A stretch of DNA of 64,000 nucleotides from positions 319,338-383,337 of the forward strand of contig NZ_LMUR01000022.1 of the NCBI RefSeq assembly GCF_009765825.1. Direction: 5' to 3'. The first letter of the stretch is position 1, and the number at the start of each line of letters is the position of its first letter. The position numbers were made by a program, and so were the translations under genes. The notes beneath the pieces were generated by a model, which was not told the origin of the DNA, did not search any database, and saw only the letters and a list, made by a program, of their open reading frames with translations. This DNA is from Granulicella sp. L60 (GTDB taxonomy: Bacteria > Acidobacteriota > Terriglobia > Terriglobales > Acidobacteriaceae). This document shows, piece after piece, positions 17,871-26,719 of this stretch.

Positions 17871-18680
17871 ATGGAACAGCGAATCAGGTTCGATTACAAG
17901 GGGAAGTTCAGTCTTGTCACGGGGGCTTCGAAAGGTCTGGGCAAGGCCTACGCCGAAGAGCTTGCCGCGAGAGGGTCGAATCTGGTGCTTGTGGCCAGGA
18001 CCAAAGCGGCGTTGGAGACGCTTGCCGTAGGTCTGCGACGAGATCACAGCGTGCGGGTTGAGGTGATACAAGCGGATCTGGCAGACGTGGCTGCGCCGGA
18101 GTTGATCCTGGATGAACTTACGCGGATGGGAGTCGATGTCGATCTGCTGGTGAACAACGCGGCGGTCGGCTATAGCGGCAAGTTCTTCAGCAGGCCGATC
18201 GGTGAGGAGCTAACCCCGGTGATGGTGAATGTGCATAGTCTCGTGGCGCTCACCCACCTTCTGGGAGAGAGGATGGTGGCGCGTGGAAGTGGCGGCATTA
18301 TCAATATCGGGTCAAACGGCGGGTTCCAACCGGTTCCATATAACGCAACGTATGCGGCTACGAAGTCATTTGTTCTGATGTTTAGCGAGGCGGTGGCTGA
18401 AGAGCTGAAAGGTTCAGGCGTGCGTGTGATGGTAGCGAACCCCGGCGCGACCGCAACAGAGTTCTTCGATCAGAGTCCTACCACGGTGAAGCTGGAGAAG
18501 ATGGACAGTGCCGAAGACGTCGCTCGCAGGACGTTGGATGATTTCGTCGCCGGTAAGGTCGTTTCATATCCAGGCCGCGTCAGCACACGCCTGGTCACTT
18601 TGATCGCTCGCATTCTTCCTCGGGGCCTTGCTGCGAGTATCGCTGCGAATGTGTCCAAGAGTATGGGCTTCGACCGATAG
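17871..18680 (+). CDS. SDR family NAD(P)-dependent oxidoreductase
   Basis: A 269-residue short-chain dehydrogenase. It has the cofactor motif TGASKGLGKA (about 16-25), LVNNAAVG, the catalytic Ser in INIGSNGG, and YAATKSF with catalytic Tyr and Lys; the closing NPGATATEFF is common in the DltE/YqjQ-like SDR group that often acts on lipophilic carbonyls. GGAGG lies 4 nt before ATG 17871. It is divergent from the TetR gene and presumably repressed by it. The substrate is unknown. Confidence 0.9.
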   Translation: MEQRIRFDYKGKFSLVTGASKGLGKAYAEELAARGSNLVLVARTKAALETLAVGLRRDHSVRVEVIQADLADVAAPELILDELTRMGVDVDLLVNNAAVGYSGKFFSRPIGEELTPVMVNVHSLVALTHLLGERMVARGSGGIINIGSNGGFQPVPYNATYAATKSFVLMFSEAVAEELKGSGVRVMVANPGATATEFFDQSPTTVKLEKMDSAEDVARRTLDDFVAGKVVSYPGRVSTRLVTLIARILPRGLAASIAANVSKSMGFDR

Positions 18681-18724
18681 CAGTGTGCCGAGGATGTGCC
18701 GTGTCCACGATTCGTAGGCTTTGG

Positions 18725-20401
18725 CTATTTGATGGCGAGGCTGGCTTTGCGGGCGGGTTCGAACTCGTCGTTGGGATTCCACTGGATGATGGTGGGTGCG
18801 GTGAGGGCTTGCCAGCCTAGCTCCATGCCGAAGCGGTCGAGTTTGGCGTTGCCGGAGAAGTCCCAGTCGGCGTGGTAGTTGTCGGAGAAGTTGTGGTAGT
18901 CGTGGGCGGTGAAGTCGGCGTGCTGCTGGCGTCCCCAGGCTGCGTCGTGGCCTTCGTAGAGGTCGCCGGTCTCGATGGAGAAGGCGGGGATGCCGACGCG
19001 GGAGAGCGAGAAGTGGTCGGAGCGGTAGTAGCTGCCGGCGGAGGGGCGCGGGTCGGGGACGAGGGCGAGGTGGAAGCGTTTGGCGGTGGCTTCGACGGTG
19101 GGGTAGAAGGTGGTGCGCTGGGCTCCGTTGACGTTGGCTTCGAGCGGGATGCCGATGGGGAGGATCATGTCGTAGTTGATGTCGAGGGCGATCTGACCGG
19201 CGGGGATGGGTGGGTGCTGGCCGAGGTATTCGCTGCCGAGGAGGCCTTGTTCTTCGGCGGTGACGGAGGCGAAGATGAGGGTGTGGGGCGGCTTGATGCC
19301 GGACTGGGCCCAGGCGCGTGCGAGTTCGAGGATCATGCCGACGCCGGTGGCGTTGTCGGCGGCGCCGTTGTAGATGTTGTCGCCGGGCATGTTGGGGACG
19401 AAGCCGAGGTGGTCGAAGTGGGCGGTGTAGAGGACGGCCTGGTCTTTGTTTGGGGCGGCTGCGCCGGGTAGGATGCCGATGACGTTGGGGGACTGGAAGG
19501 GGCGGACGGTGCTCTCGATGTGGGCGTGGAGGCGGACGGGGAGTTCGATGGGTTTGAAGCCGGGTTTGCCTGCGGCGGTGATCTCGGTGTCGGCGTCGAG
19601 GTGGGCGGCGGTGAAGAGTTTTTTGGCGACGTCGAGCTGGATCCAGCTGGCGGCTTCGAGTTGGGGATTTTTGTTGTCGCGGAGGTAGGTTTTTTCGCTG
19701 GTGTTGGAGTTTTTGACGACGTCCCAGCCGTAGCTGGCGAGGTCGGTGCGGTGAATGATGAGGGCGCCGACGGCTCCCATGCGGGCGGCCTGTTCGAACT
19801 TGTAGATCCAGCGGCCGTAGTAGGTGAGGGCGTCGCCGCCGAAGAAGCTGGGGTCGGTGGAGGGTGGGTCGCCGACGATGCAGAGGATGATCTTGCCTTT
19901 GACGTCGATGTTGGCGTAGTCGTTCCAGTGGAACTCGGGTGCGGTGACGCCGTAGCCGACGAAGACGATGGGGGCGTCGATGTCGACGGTGGGGGTGAGG
20001 GAGGGGTTGGAGACGGTGTAGTCGTCGGCGTAGGTGAGGTCGTAGGAGTAGAGGTCGATGGAGATGCCGGTGGTGGGTTTTTTGGGGACGAGGGAGAAGG
20101 TGGTTTTTGCGGGGACGATCTTCATGCCGACGAAGTTGATCTGCTGGAGGTAGGTGCCGTTGTCGCCGCCGGGCTGGAGGCCGTCGAGGGCGAACTGGGT
20201 GGCGATGTACTTGGCGGCGAGCTCGCTGCCGCGTAGGCCGGGGCCGCGGCCTTCGAGGAGATCGTCGGAGAGGAACTTGACGTGGGCGCGGATGTTTTCG
20301 GGGTTGATGGACTGCTCGGCAGCCTGGATGGCGGGCGGGATGGATTGGGCAAGGAGGGCGGTGGAGAGGGTGAGGGCCAGGGTGGTGAGGGTCTTGATCA
20401 C
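18725..20401 (-). CDS. Secreted M28 family zinc aminopeptidase
   Basis: A 558-residue exported metallopeptidase beginning at GTG 20401 (AGGAGA 5 nt upstream). After a signal peptide, a PA-domain-like insert spans about 100-270. The M28 catalytic domain shows the metal ligands in order: TAHFDHLG (His and bridging region), NGAADNATG (Asp), TAEEQG (Glu-Glu) and SDHFSL (His). Members cleave N-terminal residues or small peptides in the periplasm or outside the cell. An open frame upstream to 20590 runs through the repeat region and is not real. It stands alone, flanked by BIME-like repeats. Confidence 0.93.
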   Translation of the reverse strand: MIKTLTTLALTLSTALLAQSIPPAIQAAEQSINPENIRAHVKFLSDDLLEGRGPGLRGSELAAKYIATQFALDGLQPGGDNGTYLQQINFVGMKIVPAKTTFSLVPKKPTTGISIDLYSYDLTYADDYTVSNPSLTPTVDIDAPIVFVGYGVTAPEFHWNDYANIDVKGKIILCIVGDPPSTDPSFFGGDALTYYGRWIYKFEQAARMGAVGALIIHRTDLASYGWDVVKNSNTSEKTYLRDNKNPQLEAASWIQLDVAKKLFTAAHLDADTEITAAGKPGFKPIELPVRLHAHIESTVRPFQSPNVIGILPGAAAPNKDQAVLYTAHFDHLGFVPNMPGDNIYNGAADNATGVGMILELARAWAQSGIKPPHTLIFASVTAEEQGLLGSEYLGQHPPIPAGQIALDINYDMILPIGIPLEANVNGAQRTTFYPTVEATAKRFHLALVPDPRPSAGSYYRSDHFSLSRVGIPAFSIETGDLYEGHDAAWGRQQHADFTAHDYHNFSDNYHADWDFSGNAKLDRFGMELGWQALTAPTIIQWNPNDEFEPARKASLAIK

Positions 20402-20430
20402 TGCGTTCTCCTGAGGATTCTGAAAGACTC

Positions 20431-20638
20431 TGTCCTGCCGGACGGGCCGCCTTCTCGGCGGGAGGGCGTTCGCACGCCTTTTTAACTTGTCTTTGCAGGA
20501 TATGCTGCTTTGGTCCTCCCGTTGGTCGGAATTATTTTTCCGGACCAACGGGAGGACTTTGGCAATTGCGCTGCCCTGACCGGTATACACACCACGAAGT
20601 GGTCACCCCACGTGCAGTGGGCCCGTCCTGCAGGATAA
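20431..20638. repeat. BIME-like composite repeat, copy A
   Basis: A TGTCCTGCCGGACGGGCC-type unit at 20431-20482 and an inverted counterpart at 20578-20635 flank a central 15-bp perfect inverted repeat (GTCCTCCCGTTGGTC at 20513-20527, GACCAACGGGAGGAC at 20543-20557). It lies between the divergently oriented peptidase and alpha-galactosidase genes. Confidence 0.85.
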
Positions 20639-20639
20639 T
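20634..20639 (+). promoter_or_regulatory. Candidate -10 box of the GH27 gene
   Basis: GATAAT ends 6 nt before ATG 20646, at the edge of the BIME-like repeat. Confidence 0.4.
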
Positions 20640-20645
20640 TTTGGT

Positions 20646-22019
20646 ATGGTTATTCGCATGGGAATCAAGCGCCTTTGTGCGGCGGCGTTGTCGTTGTCGA
20701 TGATGGTTTTACCGGTGGCCGGAGAGGACAGGGGACTTGCGCCTACGCCTCCGATGGGATGGAACAGCTGGGATTCGTATGGGCTGACGGTGAACGAGGG
20801 GCAGTTTCGCGCGAACATGGAGGTGCTGGCGGCGCAGTTGAAGGAGTTTGGGTGGCAGTATGTGGTGGTGGATGAGGGATGGTATCTGGAGAATCCTGAG
20901 ACGGCGGATGTGCCGGCGAATTTGCGCTATACGTTTAATGCGAAGGGGCAGTATGAGCCGGCGGTGAACCGGTTTCCTTCGGCGAAGGGTGAAGCGGGTT
21001 TTAAGACGCTGAGCGACGCGGCGCATACGGATGGGTTGAAGTTCGGCATCCATATCATTCGCGGGATCCCGAAGAAGACGGCGATGGCGGATACGCGGAT
21101 CGGGACGACGAGGTTTCGCGCGTCGCTGGCGGCGAATACGAAGGATGTGTGTCCGTGGAATCCGGACAACTTTGGCGTGAACGACAATGCGGCGGGGCAG
21201 GCGTGGTATGACGCGCTGATGAAGCAGTATGCGTCGTGGGGAGTGGACTACATCAAGGTGGACTGCATTTCGTCGCATCCGTACCGGGGAGACGAGATAC
21301 GGATGATTCACAAGGCGATTGGAAGGTCGGGGAGGGAGATGGTGCTGAGCCTGTCGCCGGGTCCGACGTCGCTGATTCATGCGGAGGAGGTATCGAAGAA
21401 CGCGCAGATGTGGCGTATCTCGGAGGATGTGTGGGATCTGTGGAAGAGCGATAGCGAGAAGGACTTTCCGCAGGGTGTGTTGGGGCAGTTCGGTTTGCTG
21501 GTGGGGTGGGCGAAGTACGCGAAGGCGGGGACATGGCCGGATGCGGATATGTTGCCGATAGGGCAGCTGCGGCCTAATCCGGGCTGGGGGAAGGCGAGGG
21601 CTTCGCGGCTGACGACGGACGAACAGAGGACGATGATTACGCTTTGGGCGATGGCGCGTTCGCCGCTGTTTATCGGGGGAAACCTGACGCAGATGGACGA
21701 TGAGATGAAGGTGCTGCTGACGAATCCGGGGGTGATTGCGGTGGATCAGCACTCGGCGGGGGCGCACCCGCTGGAGTCGGATGGGGATGTGGCGGTGTGG
21801 ACGTCGGAGTCGACGACGGATGGTGCGCATTATGTGGCGATATTTAATACGGGAGATGCGCCGGCGCACATCAACAAATCGTTCTCGGAGTTTGGATTTG
21901 TGGGCAGGGCGCAGTACAACGTGCGGGACGTGTGGCAGAGGAAGGAGCTGGGGGTGATGAATGCGTTTACGGTCGACCTGGTTCCGCATGGGGTGGTGCT
22001 GCTGTCGATACGGGAGTAG
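20646..22019 (+). CDS. Secreted alpha-galactosidase, glycoside hydrolase family 27
   Basis: A 457-residue GH27 enzyme that releases terminal alpha-galactose. After a signal peptide (about 1-26, ending VAGE), the TIM barrel begins with the family hallmark PPMGWNSWDSYG. The nucleophile Asp lies in DYIKVDCIS and the acid/base Asp in MWRISEDVWD. A C-terminal beta-sandwich domain follows from about residue 355 (AVWTSESTTDGAHYVAIFNT). ATG 20658 is an alternative start. It likely acts on galactosylated plant oligosaccharides in the periplasm, together with the GH31 enzyme elsewhere in this window. Confidence 0.94.
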   Translation: MVIRMGIKRLCAAALSLSMMVLPVAGEDRGLAPTPPMGWNSWDSYGLTVNEGQFRANMEVLAAQLKEFGWQYVVVDEGWYLENPETADVPANLRYTFNAKGQYEPAVNRFPSAKGEAGFKTLSDAAHTDGLKFGIHIIRGIPKKTAMADTRIGTTRFRASLAANTKDVCPWNPDNFGVNDNAAGQAWYDALMKQYASWGVDYIKVDCISSHPYRGDEIRMIHKAIGRSGREMVLSLSPGPTSLIHAEEVSKNAQMWRISEDVWDLWKSDSEKDFPQGVLGQFGLLVGWAKYAKAGTWPDADMLPIGQLRPNPGWGKARASRLTTDEQRTMITLWAMARSPLFIGGNLTQMDDEMKVLLTNPGVIAVDQHSAGAHPLESDGDVAVWTSESTTDGAHYVAIFNTGDAPAHINKSFSEFGFVGRAQYNVRDVWQRKELGVMNAFTVDLVPHGVVLLSIRE

Positions 22020-22033
22020 GCAGGGGGGCGGGG

Positions 22034-22062
22034 TTGCTTCGAGATTGGCTTCGCCTTAGTAT
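22034..22062 (+). promoter_or_regulatory. Promoter of ruvB
   Basis: TTGCTT, a 17-nt spacer and TAGTAT, then 8 nt to GTG 22071. The spacer contains TTCGA-N7-TTCGC, a loose relative (12-bp instead of 11-bp period) of the direct repeat found at both Y-family polymerase promoters. Confidence 0.55.
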
Positions 22063-22070
22063 CGCCCTGA

Positions 22071-23138
22071 GTGGACTCTTTCAAGAACAAAGCGAAGATT
22101 GACCTGAACCGCAGTGCCTCGGCTGAGGCAGAGCGGCTGGTGTCTGCCGGCAAGGTGGACGATGATGCGGCGTTTGAGCTGAAGCTGCGACCGGTAAGGC
22201 TGGCGGAGTTTATCGGGCAGGAGAAGGCCAAGGAGCAGCTGGCGATTGCGCTGGAGGCGGCGAAGTCGCGTGGCGAGGCGCTGGACCATGTGCTGCTGTT
22301 TGGGCCGCCGGGGCTGGGAAAGACGACGCTGGCGACGATTATTGCGAATGAGTTGGGAGTGGGGTATCAACAGACGTCGGGGCCTGCGTTGCAGATTCAG
22401 GGGGATCTGACGGCGATTCTGACGAATCTGCGGGAGAAGCAGGTGCTGTTTCTGGATGAGATTCATCGGCTGCAACCGGTGCTGGAGGAGAAGCTCTACA
22501 CGGCGCTTGAGGACTATAAGCTGGACATCATCATTGGGCAGGGGCCTGCGGCGCGGACGCATGTGATGGAGATTCGGCCGTTCACGTTTGTGGCGGCGAC
22601 TACGCGGCCGGGGATGTTGAGCTCGCCGCTGCGGTCGCGATTTGGGATCTTGCTGCGGCTGGAGTTTTATACGGACGATGAGCTGCGGTTTGTGGTGGAG
22701 CGCAGCGCCGAGGTGATGGGGGTACCGATCGATCGGGACGGCGCGGCGGAGATTGCGATGCGGTCGCGGGGGACGCCGAGGATTGCGAACAGGCTGCTGC
22801 GGCGGGTGCGGGACTATGCGCAGGTGCGGGCGCAGGGCGTGATTGATCGGCCTACGGCGCAGGCGGCGCTAACGCTGCTGGAGGTGGATGCGCATGGGTT
22901 CGATGAGTTGGATAGGCGGCTGCTGCGGACGATTATCGAGAAGTACGATGGTGGGCCGGTGGGTTTGAATACGCTGGCGGCGGCGCTGGCGGAGGAGCAG
23001 GACGCGCTGGAGGAGGTGTATGAGCCATTTTTGATTCAGATCGGATTTTTGGATCGGACTCCCAGGGGGAGGGTGGCGACGCGGCTGGCGTATGAGCATC
23101 TTGGGATCGAGATGCCGCGGAAGTTGAGTCTGTTTTAG
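22071..23138 (+). CDS. ruvB: Holliday junction branch migration helicase RuvB
   Basis: A 355-residue hexameric AAA+ motor that drives branch migration with RuvA. It has Walker [11 protein letters not shown], Walker [11 protein letters not shown], sensor and arginine-finger regions [14 protein letters not shown], and a C-terminal winged-helix domain ending RKLSLF. The start is GTG 22071, with TAGTAT 8 nt upstream and no Shine-Dalgarno. The length is typical. ruvA and ruvC are not in the window; ruvX is at 27 kb. A GTGGTG-rich element begins right after its stop codon. Confidence 0.97.
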   Translation: MDSFKNKAKIDLNRSASAEAERLVSAGKVDDDAAFELKLRPVRLAEFIGQEKAKEQLAIALEAAKSRGEALDHVLLFGPPGLGKTTLATIIANELGVGYQQTSGPALQIQGDLTAILTNLREKQVLFLDEIHRLQPVLEEKLYTALEDYKLDIIIGQGPAARTHVMEIRPFTFVAATTRPGMLSSPLRSRFGILLRLEFYTDDELRFVVERSAEVMGVPIDRDGAAEIAMRSRGTPRIANRLLRRVRDYAQVRAQGVIDRPTAQAALTLLEVDAHGFDELDRRLLRTIIEKYDGGPVGLNTLAAALAEEQDALEEVYEPFLIQIGFLDRTPRGRVATRLAYEHLGIEMPRKLSLF

Positions 23139-23297
23139 CGGAATTTTTTCTGCGTGGTGGAGTGGCGTTTTTTATAGGGTTTTTGGGTTTTTCGGTGTGC
23201 AGGATGTGGTGAGTTGCATGGTGGATGTGGTTGTTGGATGGTGAGATGTGTGGTGCGGGAGGACGGTCGTACGAGCCCGAAACGTACGCCAGATTTT
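23139..23297 (+). repeat. GTGGTG-rich 3' element, copy 2 (after ruvB)
   Basis: It starts at the ruvB stop codon: T-run, GCGTGGTGGAGTGGCG, TTTTTT, AGGGTTTTTGGG, then GTGGTGAGTTGCATGGTGGA and further GTGGT words, ending in GAAACGTACGCCAGATTTTT about 150 nt from the stop. Block order matches copies 1 and 3. Confidence 0.8.
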
Positions 23298-23322
23298 TGA
23301 AGTTTATTTTTCGGAGGAGCGC

Positions 23323-23799
23323 ATGAAGACAGTTCGTGAGGCGATTGCGCTGGTTGGGCTGGTGTTTACAGTCGCACTGGTGGCGGAGTTCTATACGCGT
23401 CTGCCGGAGAGGCTGGCGACGCACTTCAATGCGGCGGGGGAGGCGAATGGGTTTGGGGGCAGGTCGTCGCTGTGGGTGCTGGTGGGGGTGGCGGCTCTGC
23501 TGTACGGACTGCTGACGGCGATCAACTTTCTGCCTCCGGTGATGATCTCGCTGCGTGCGCTGGGACCGGAGCGGAGACGGGTGATCTGGACGAGTGTGCT
23601 GTCGATGGTGGGGTGGGTGAAGGCGGAGATGGTACTGGTGTTCGCTTATCTTTGCGTGGCGATTGTGCGGAGCGGGATGGGGATCGAGCTGGGGGCGGAG
23701 CGGGCGTTTCTGCCGGTGATGATGGCGGTGACGGGGGTTACGTGTGGGTTTTATCTGGCGAAGATCTTTGGGTTGCTGCAGCGGTCGGATGCTGTTTAG
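23323..23799 (+). CDS. DUF1648 domain membrane protein
   Basis: A 158-residue membrane protein with four predicted helices (about 7-24, 46-66, 88-112, 126-147). The segment LPERLATHFNAAGEANGFGG matches the conserved periplasmic loop of DUF1648, seen in SdpI-like immunity proteins and other small membrane proteins. Function is unknown. CGGAGGAG lies just before ATG 23323. It follows the GTGGTG-rich element after ruvB and is followed by a BIME-like repeat. Confidence 0.8.
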   Translation: MKTVREAIALVGLVFTVALVAEFYTRLPERLATHFNAAGEANGFGGRSSLWVLVGVAALLYGLLTAINFLPPVMISLRALGPERRRVIWTSVLSMVGWVKAEMVLVFAYLCVAIVRSGMGIELGAERAFLPVMMAVTGVTCGFYLAKIFGLLQRSDAV

Positions 23800-23803
23800 A
23801 GGC

Positions 23804-23912
23804 TAAAAGGCTTTGTCCTGCCGGACGGGCCGCCTGCTCGGCGGGAGGTCACTTCGTGACTTTTGTACCGGTCGGGGGGATGTGAGATGCGTGGGTCCTC
23901 CCGCTGGTCGGG
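23804..23912. repeat. BIME-like repeat, copy B
   Basis: Contains CTTTGTCCTGCCGGACGGGC, the palindromic core GTCACTTCGTGAC and TTTTGTACC, followed by a GTCCTCCCGCTGGTCGG remnant of the central palindrome (23895-23911). Confidence 0.85.
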
Positions 23913-23915
23913 TTC

Positions 23916-25394
23916 TTAGTTTGCTAGGGAGACTGCTGGGTCGCCTGCGAGGCGCTGGGCGATGTGCTGGCCCAGGCGGTCGGCAAAGCTCTTGTCGCTG
24001 ATGGTGGTATTGAAGAGGACGATGAAGGCGAAGTCCTTGTCGGGGTTGAAGAGGGCAAAGGAGCTGTAGCCCCCGGTGGCGCCGTTGTGCCAGAAGTTGC
24101 CGGTGGCGTCGGCGCGGAACCAGTTGAGGGCGATGTGCATGCCCGGCGGGACGTCGGCGTGGATGGTGTGCGAGGCGAGGATGGCGGCGGGGAGGGTCTT
24201 GCCCTGGGGGGTGGATGCGGCGGTGGCGGGGAGCTGGTTGGGGTGGAGCTGGGCTTCGAGGTAGGTGAGCATGTCGGCGGCGGTGGAGCGGATGCCGCCT
24301 GCGCCGGCGAGGGCGTCGAGGTCCCAGGGGCGGGCTGAGTTGTGGGCGGCGTCGTGGCCCTGGATGAGGCGGGAGCGCATGGAGGGGGAGAGGACGACGG
24401 AGGTGTCGGTCATGTTGAGCGGGCCGGTGATCTGCTGGTGGAGAAGATCGTTGTAGGGGAGGTTGGCGCGGTTGGCGAGTGCGGATCCGAGGAGGCCGAC
24501 GCCGAGGTTGCTGTAGCCGAAGGGTGCGCCGGGGGCGATGGAGACGCCGTGGTGGGCGATGTCGGCGTAGAGGAGTTTGGAGTCGTAGTCGGCGTAGGGG
24601 TTGGTGGTGTCGGCGGGGGCGAAGTTGTCGGGCATGCGGGGGAGGCCGGAGTGCTGGTCGCTGAGGTCGAGGAGGGTGATCTCGGAGCCGGAGGCGGGCT
24701 TGGCTACGGTGCCGGGGGGAAGGAGATCGCGGACGGGTTCGTTGAGCTGGACGGATTTCTGTTCGACCATTTGGGCGAGGAGGAGGCCGGTGAAGGTCTT
24801 GGAGATGGAGCCGATCTCGAAGACGGAGTCGGGTTTGGCGGTGCCGTAGGTGAAGATGGTGCGCTTGCCGTGGGCGAGGACGCCGATGGTAACGCCGGCG
24901 TTGGTGGAGGGGGCGAGTGCGCCGGAGGAGAGAGCGGCGGCGAGGTCTTTGTCGAGGATGGCGCGGATGGTGGTGGCGTCGGCGGGGGGAAGGGCTGCGT
25001 CGGGCGTGGCGGGCGGCGTGGGTTTGGTCATGGTGGATTGGCGCTCGAGGGTGAGGGGCATATCGGCGCCCTGGGTGAAGGTGCCGTCGAGGGTGTTGGC
25101 GGTGAGGCTGCCGGACCATTTGGCGTGGACGGCGGGGATGTCGATGGCGATGGGGTTGGTGGCGGAGCTGAGGGTGCAGGGGATGCCGACGCCGTTCTGG
25201 TCGAGGGAGTCGAGGGAGCAGGTCCACTTGCCGGCGGCGTCCTGATGGAGATGAATCTGGATGCGGAGGGAGGGGCCGCCGGTGTGGAGGGTGCCGAGCC
25301 ATATGCCGTCCAATGGGGCGGGGGACGCGGGGGTTTGTGCGATCAGGCAGGGAGAGAGCGCAAGCAGGAGGGAGGCTGCACGATGGCTGGGCAT
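23916..25394 (-). CDS. Secreted serine hydrolase, beta-lactamase class C family
   Basis: A 492-residue exported protein. A signal peptide (MPSHRAASLLLALSPCLIAQ) precedes a beta-rich domain (~25-125) found before some acidobacterial serine hydrolases. The catalytic domain has the SxxK motif in SISKTFTG, the YxN motif in YSNLG and HNGATGG in place of the KTG box. Such proteins act as esterases or D-aminopeptidase-like enzymes more often than as true beta-lactamases. TATCCT lies 9 nt before the ATG. The downstream gene boundary abuts BIME copy B. Confidence 0.9.
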   Translation of the reverse strand: MPSHRAASLLLALSPCLIAQTPASPAPLDGIWLGTLHTGGPSLRIQIHLHQDAAGKWTCSLDSLDQNGVGIPCTLSSATNPIAIDIPAVHAKWSGSLTANTLDGTFTQGADMPLTLERQSTMTKPTPPATPDAALPPADATTIRAILDKDLAAALSSGALAPSTNAGVTIGVLAHGKRTIFTYGTAKPDSVFEIGSISKTFTGLLLAQMVEQKSVQLNEPVRDLLPPGTVAKPASGSEITLLDLSDQHSGLPRMPDNFAPADTTNPYADYDSKLLYADIAHHGVSIAPGAPFGYSNLGVGLLGSALANRANLPYNDLLHQQITGPLNMTDTSVVLSPSMRSRLIQGHDAAHNSARPWDLDALAGAGGIRSTAADMLTYLEAQLHPNQLPATAASTPQGKTLPAAILASHTIHADVPPGMHIALNWFRADATGNFWHNGATGGYSSFALFNPDKDFAFIVLFNTTISDKSFADRLGQHIAQRLAGDPAVSLAN

Positions 25395-25473
25395 GGTAGG
25401 GAGAGGATACCGCGTCCGCGCTGGAGTTTAGATGTTGGGGAGGCTATTTTTTTGTGGCTTCCGAAGCAGGTTT

Positions 25474-26673
25474 CTATGGATTGGGTTGGCGGAGGGATGG
25501 GGGGACGAGGTTGGTGGAGAGGGTGTCGGGGGATTCGGTGAGGTAGAAGGTGGGGATTTTGGGGAACTGCTCTTCGACGAGGATGAGGGTGCGGAAGTCG
25601 AAGCTTTGGACTTCGGCACGGGACTCCATGTGGCTGCGGGTGATGGCGCCGCAGAGGGCGGTGACGAAGGTTTGCGGGTCGACGGTGTGGTTGGTGGTGG
25701 GTTCGGTGTGGTCGGGGATTGGCGGTGGTGGGGCGGTTGGATTTGCGGGATCTTCGGGTAGGGGCAAGATCTTGGTTTCGAGGTTGAAGCGGACGGTGCG
25801 GGCGTTGGCGGCGCGGGCGGCGGCGTCGGGGTGGGATTTGCCTGGGCCGGCGGTGTAGAAGTCGGCGTAGAAGCGGGTGAAGCGGAAGAGTTGCTCGACG
25901 TAGGTGGGGACGTATGGGCTGATGAGGTGCTCGTGCTTGGCGAAGGCGACGGCGACGGGGGAGAGGGCGAGGTCGTTTTGCTGCTGGTCGAAGTGGGCGC
26001 TGTAGGTGGGGCCTTGATGGAGCTTGTCGCAGATGAAGGTGCGCTGGGCTTCGGCGAGGGAGAGGTCGCGGGTGTAGATGCGGTGTTCGTGGGTGTAGGG
26101 CTGGCCGTCGGCGCGGCGGCAGGACTCGGGGTTGAGGAACTGGTCGTGCCAGATGAGGGAGACGTGGTCGGTGGTGACGCCGGTGTCGGTCTCGAGAGTG
26201 GTGGCGAGGTGGTCGAGGCCGGACTCGAAGGAGGGGAGGGTGTTTTCGGGGCGGAGACCGCGGCCTCCGCGATGGGCGGCGACGTCGAAGGTGCGGAGGT
26301 AGGCGGCGTCTTCGGGGTGGGCGGCTTTTTCTTCGGCGAGGACTTGCTGAAGGATGTCGGGGTAGTCGGAGATGATGCCGTCGACGTGGAGGGCGATGAG
26401 GGCGCGCATCTTTGCGGGGTCGTTGGTGGTCCAAGGAATGACTTTGAAGCCGTCGGCGTGGAGCTGGACTACGTCGACGGAGGGGTTGGGGCCGAGGAGG
26501 GTGACGTCGAGGGGGGAGAGCGTGGGGGTGGGTGCGCCGTGGGATTTGGCGTGGGCGGCGGCGGCGATCATGAGGGTGAGGAAGGGATTTGGCATAGGAG
26601 CCTGCTGGGCGGTGAGGGTCGTGGTGAGGAGGATGCTCGCGGTGGTGAGGAGCGTTCGGGTGAAGGCTGGCAT
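25474..26673 (-). CDS. Glycerophosphodiesterase with permuted motif order
   Basis: A 399-residue secreted protein of the GDPD superfamily. After a signal peptide, residues 68-108 (VVQLHADGFKVIPWTTNDPA then HVDGIISDYPDIL) match the segment that normally closes the TIM barrel at the C-terminus. The motifs that normally open the barrel follow: HRGGRGLRPENT at 134-145, the metal-binding ETDTGV at 161-166 and WHD at 175-177. The C-terminus stops soon after VQSFDFRTL without a second closing segment. The order is therefore circularly permuted. TATCAT lies 8 nt before the ATG. Likely hydrolyses phospholipid headgroup diesters outside the cytoplasm. Confidence 0.85.
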   Translation of the reverse strand: MPAFTRTLLTTASILLTTTLTAQQAPMPNPFLTLMIAAAAHAKSHGAPTPTLSPLDVTLLGPNPSVDVVQLHADGFKVIPWTTNDPAKMRALIALHVDGIISDYPDILQQVLAEEKAAHPEDAAYLRTFDVAAHRGGRGLRPENTLPSFESGLDHLATTLETDTGVTTDHVSLIWHDQFLNPESCRRADGQPYTHEHRIYTRDLSLAEAQRTFICDKLHQGPTYSAHFDQQQNDLALSPVAVAFAKHEHLISPYVPTYVEQLFRFTRFYADFYTAGPGKSHPDAAARAANARTVRFNLETKILPLPEDPANPTAPPPPIPDHTEPTTNHTVDPQTFVTALCGAITRSHMESRAEVQSFDFRTLILVEEQFPKIPTFYLTESPDTLSTNLVPPSLRQPNP

Positions 26674-26681
26674 TGCGGTTG

Positions 26682-26687
26682 ATGATA
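26682..26687 (-). promoter_or_regulatory. Candidate -10 box of the GDPD gene
   Basis: TATCAT on the minus strand ends 8 nt before ATG 26673; no ribosome-binding site intervenes. Confidence 0.4.
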
Positions 26688-26719
26688 GCGGGTTGGAGTG
26701 GATGAGGTGTGAACACGGG

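Noticed and set aside
24342-25541. A 399-residue plus-strand frame opposite the serine hydrolase.
   Set aside because: Gly/Val/Asp/Glu-rich shadow of the real minus-strand gene, which has SxxK and YxN motifs.
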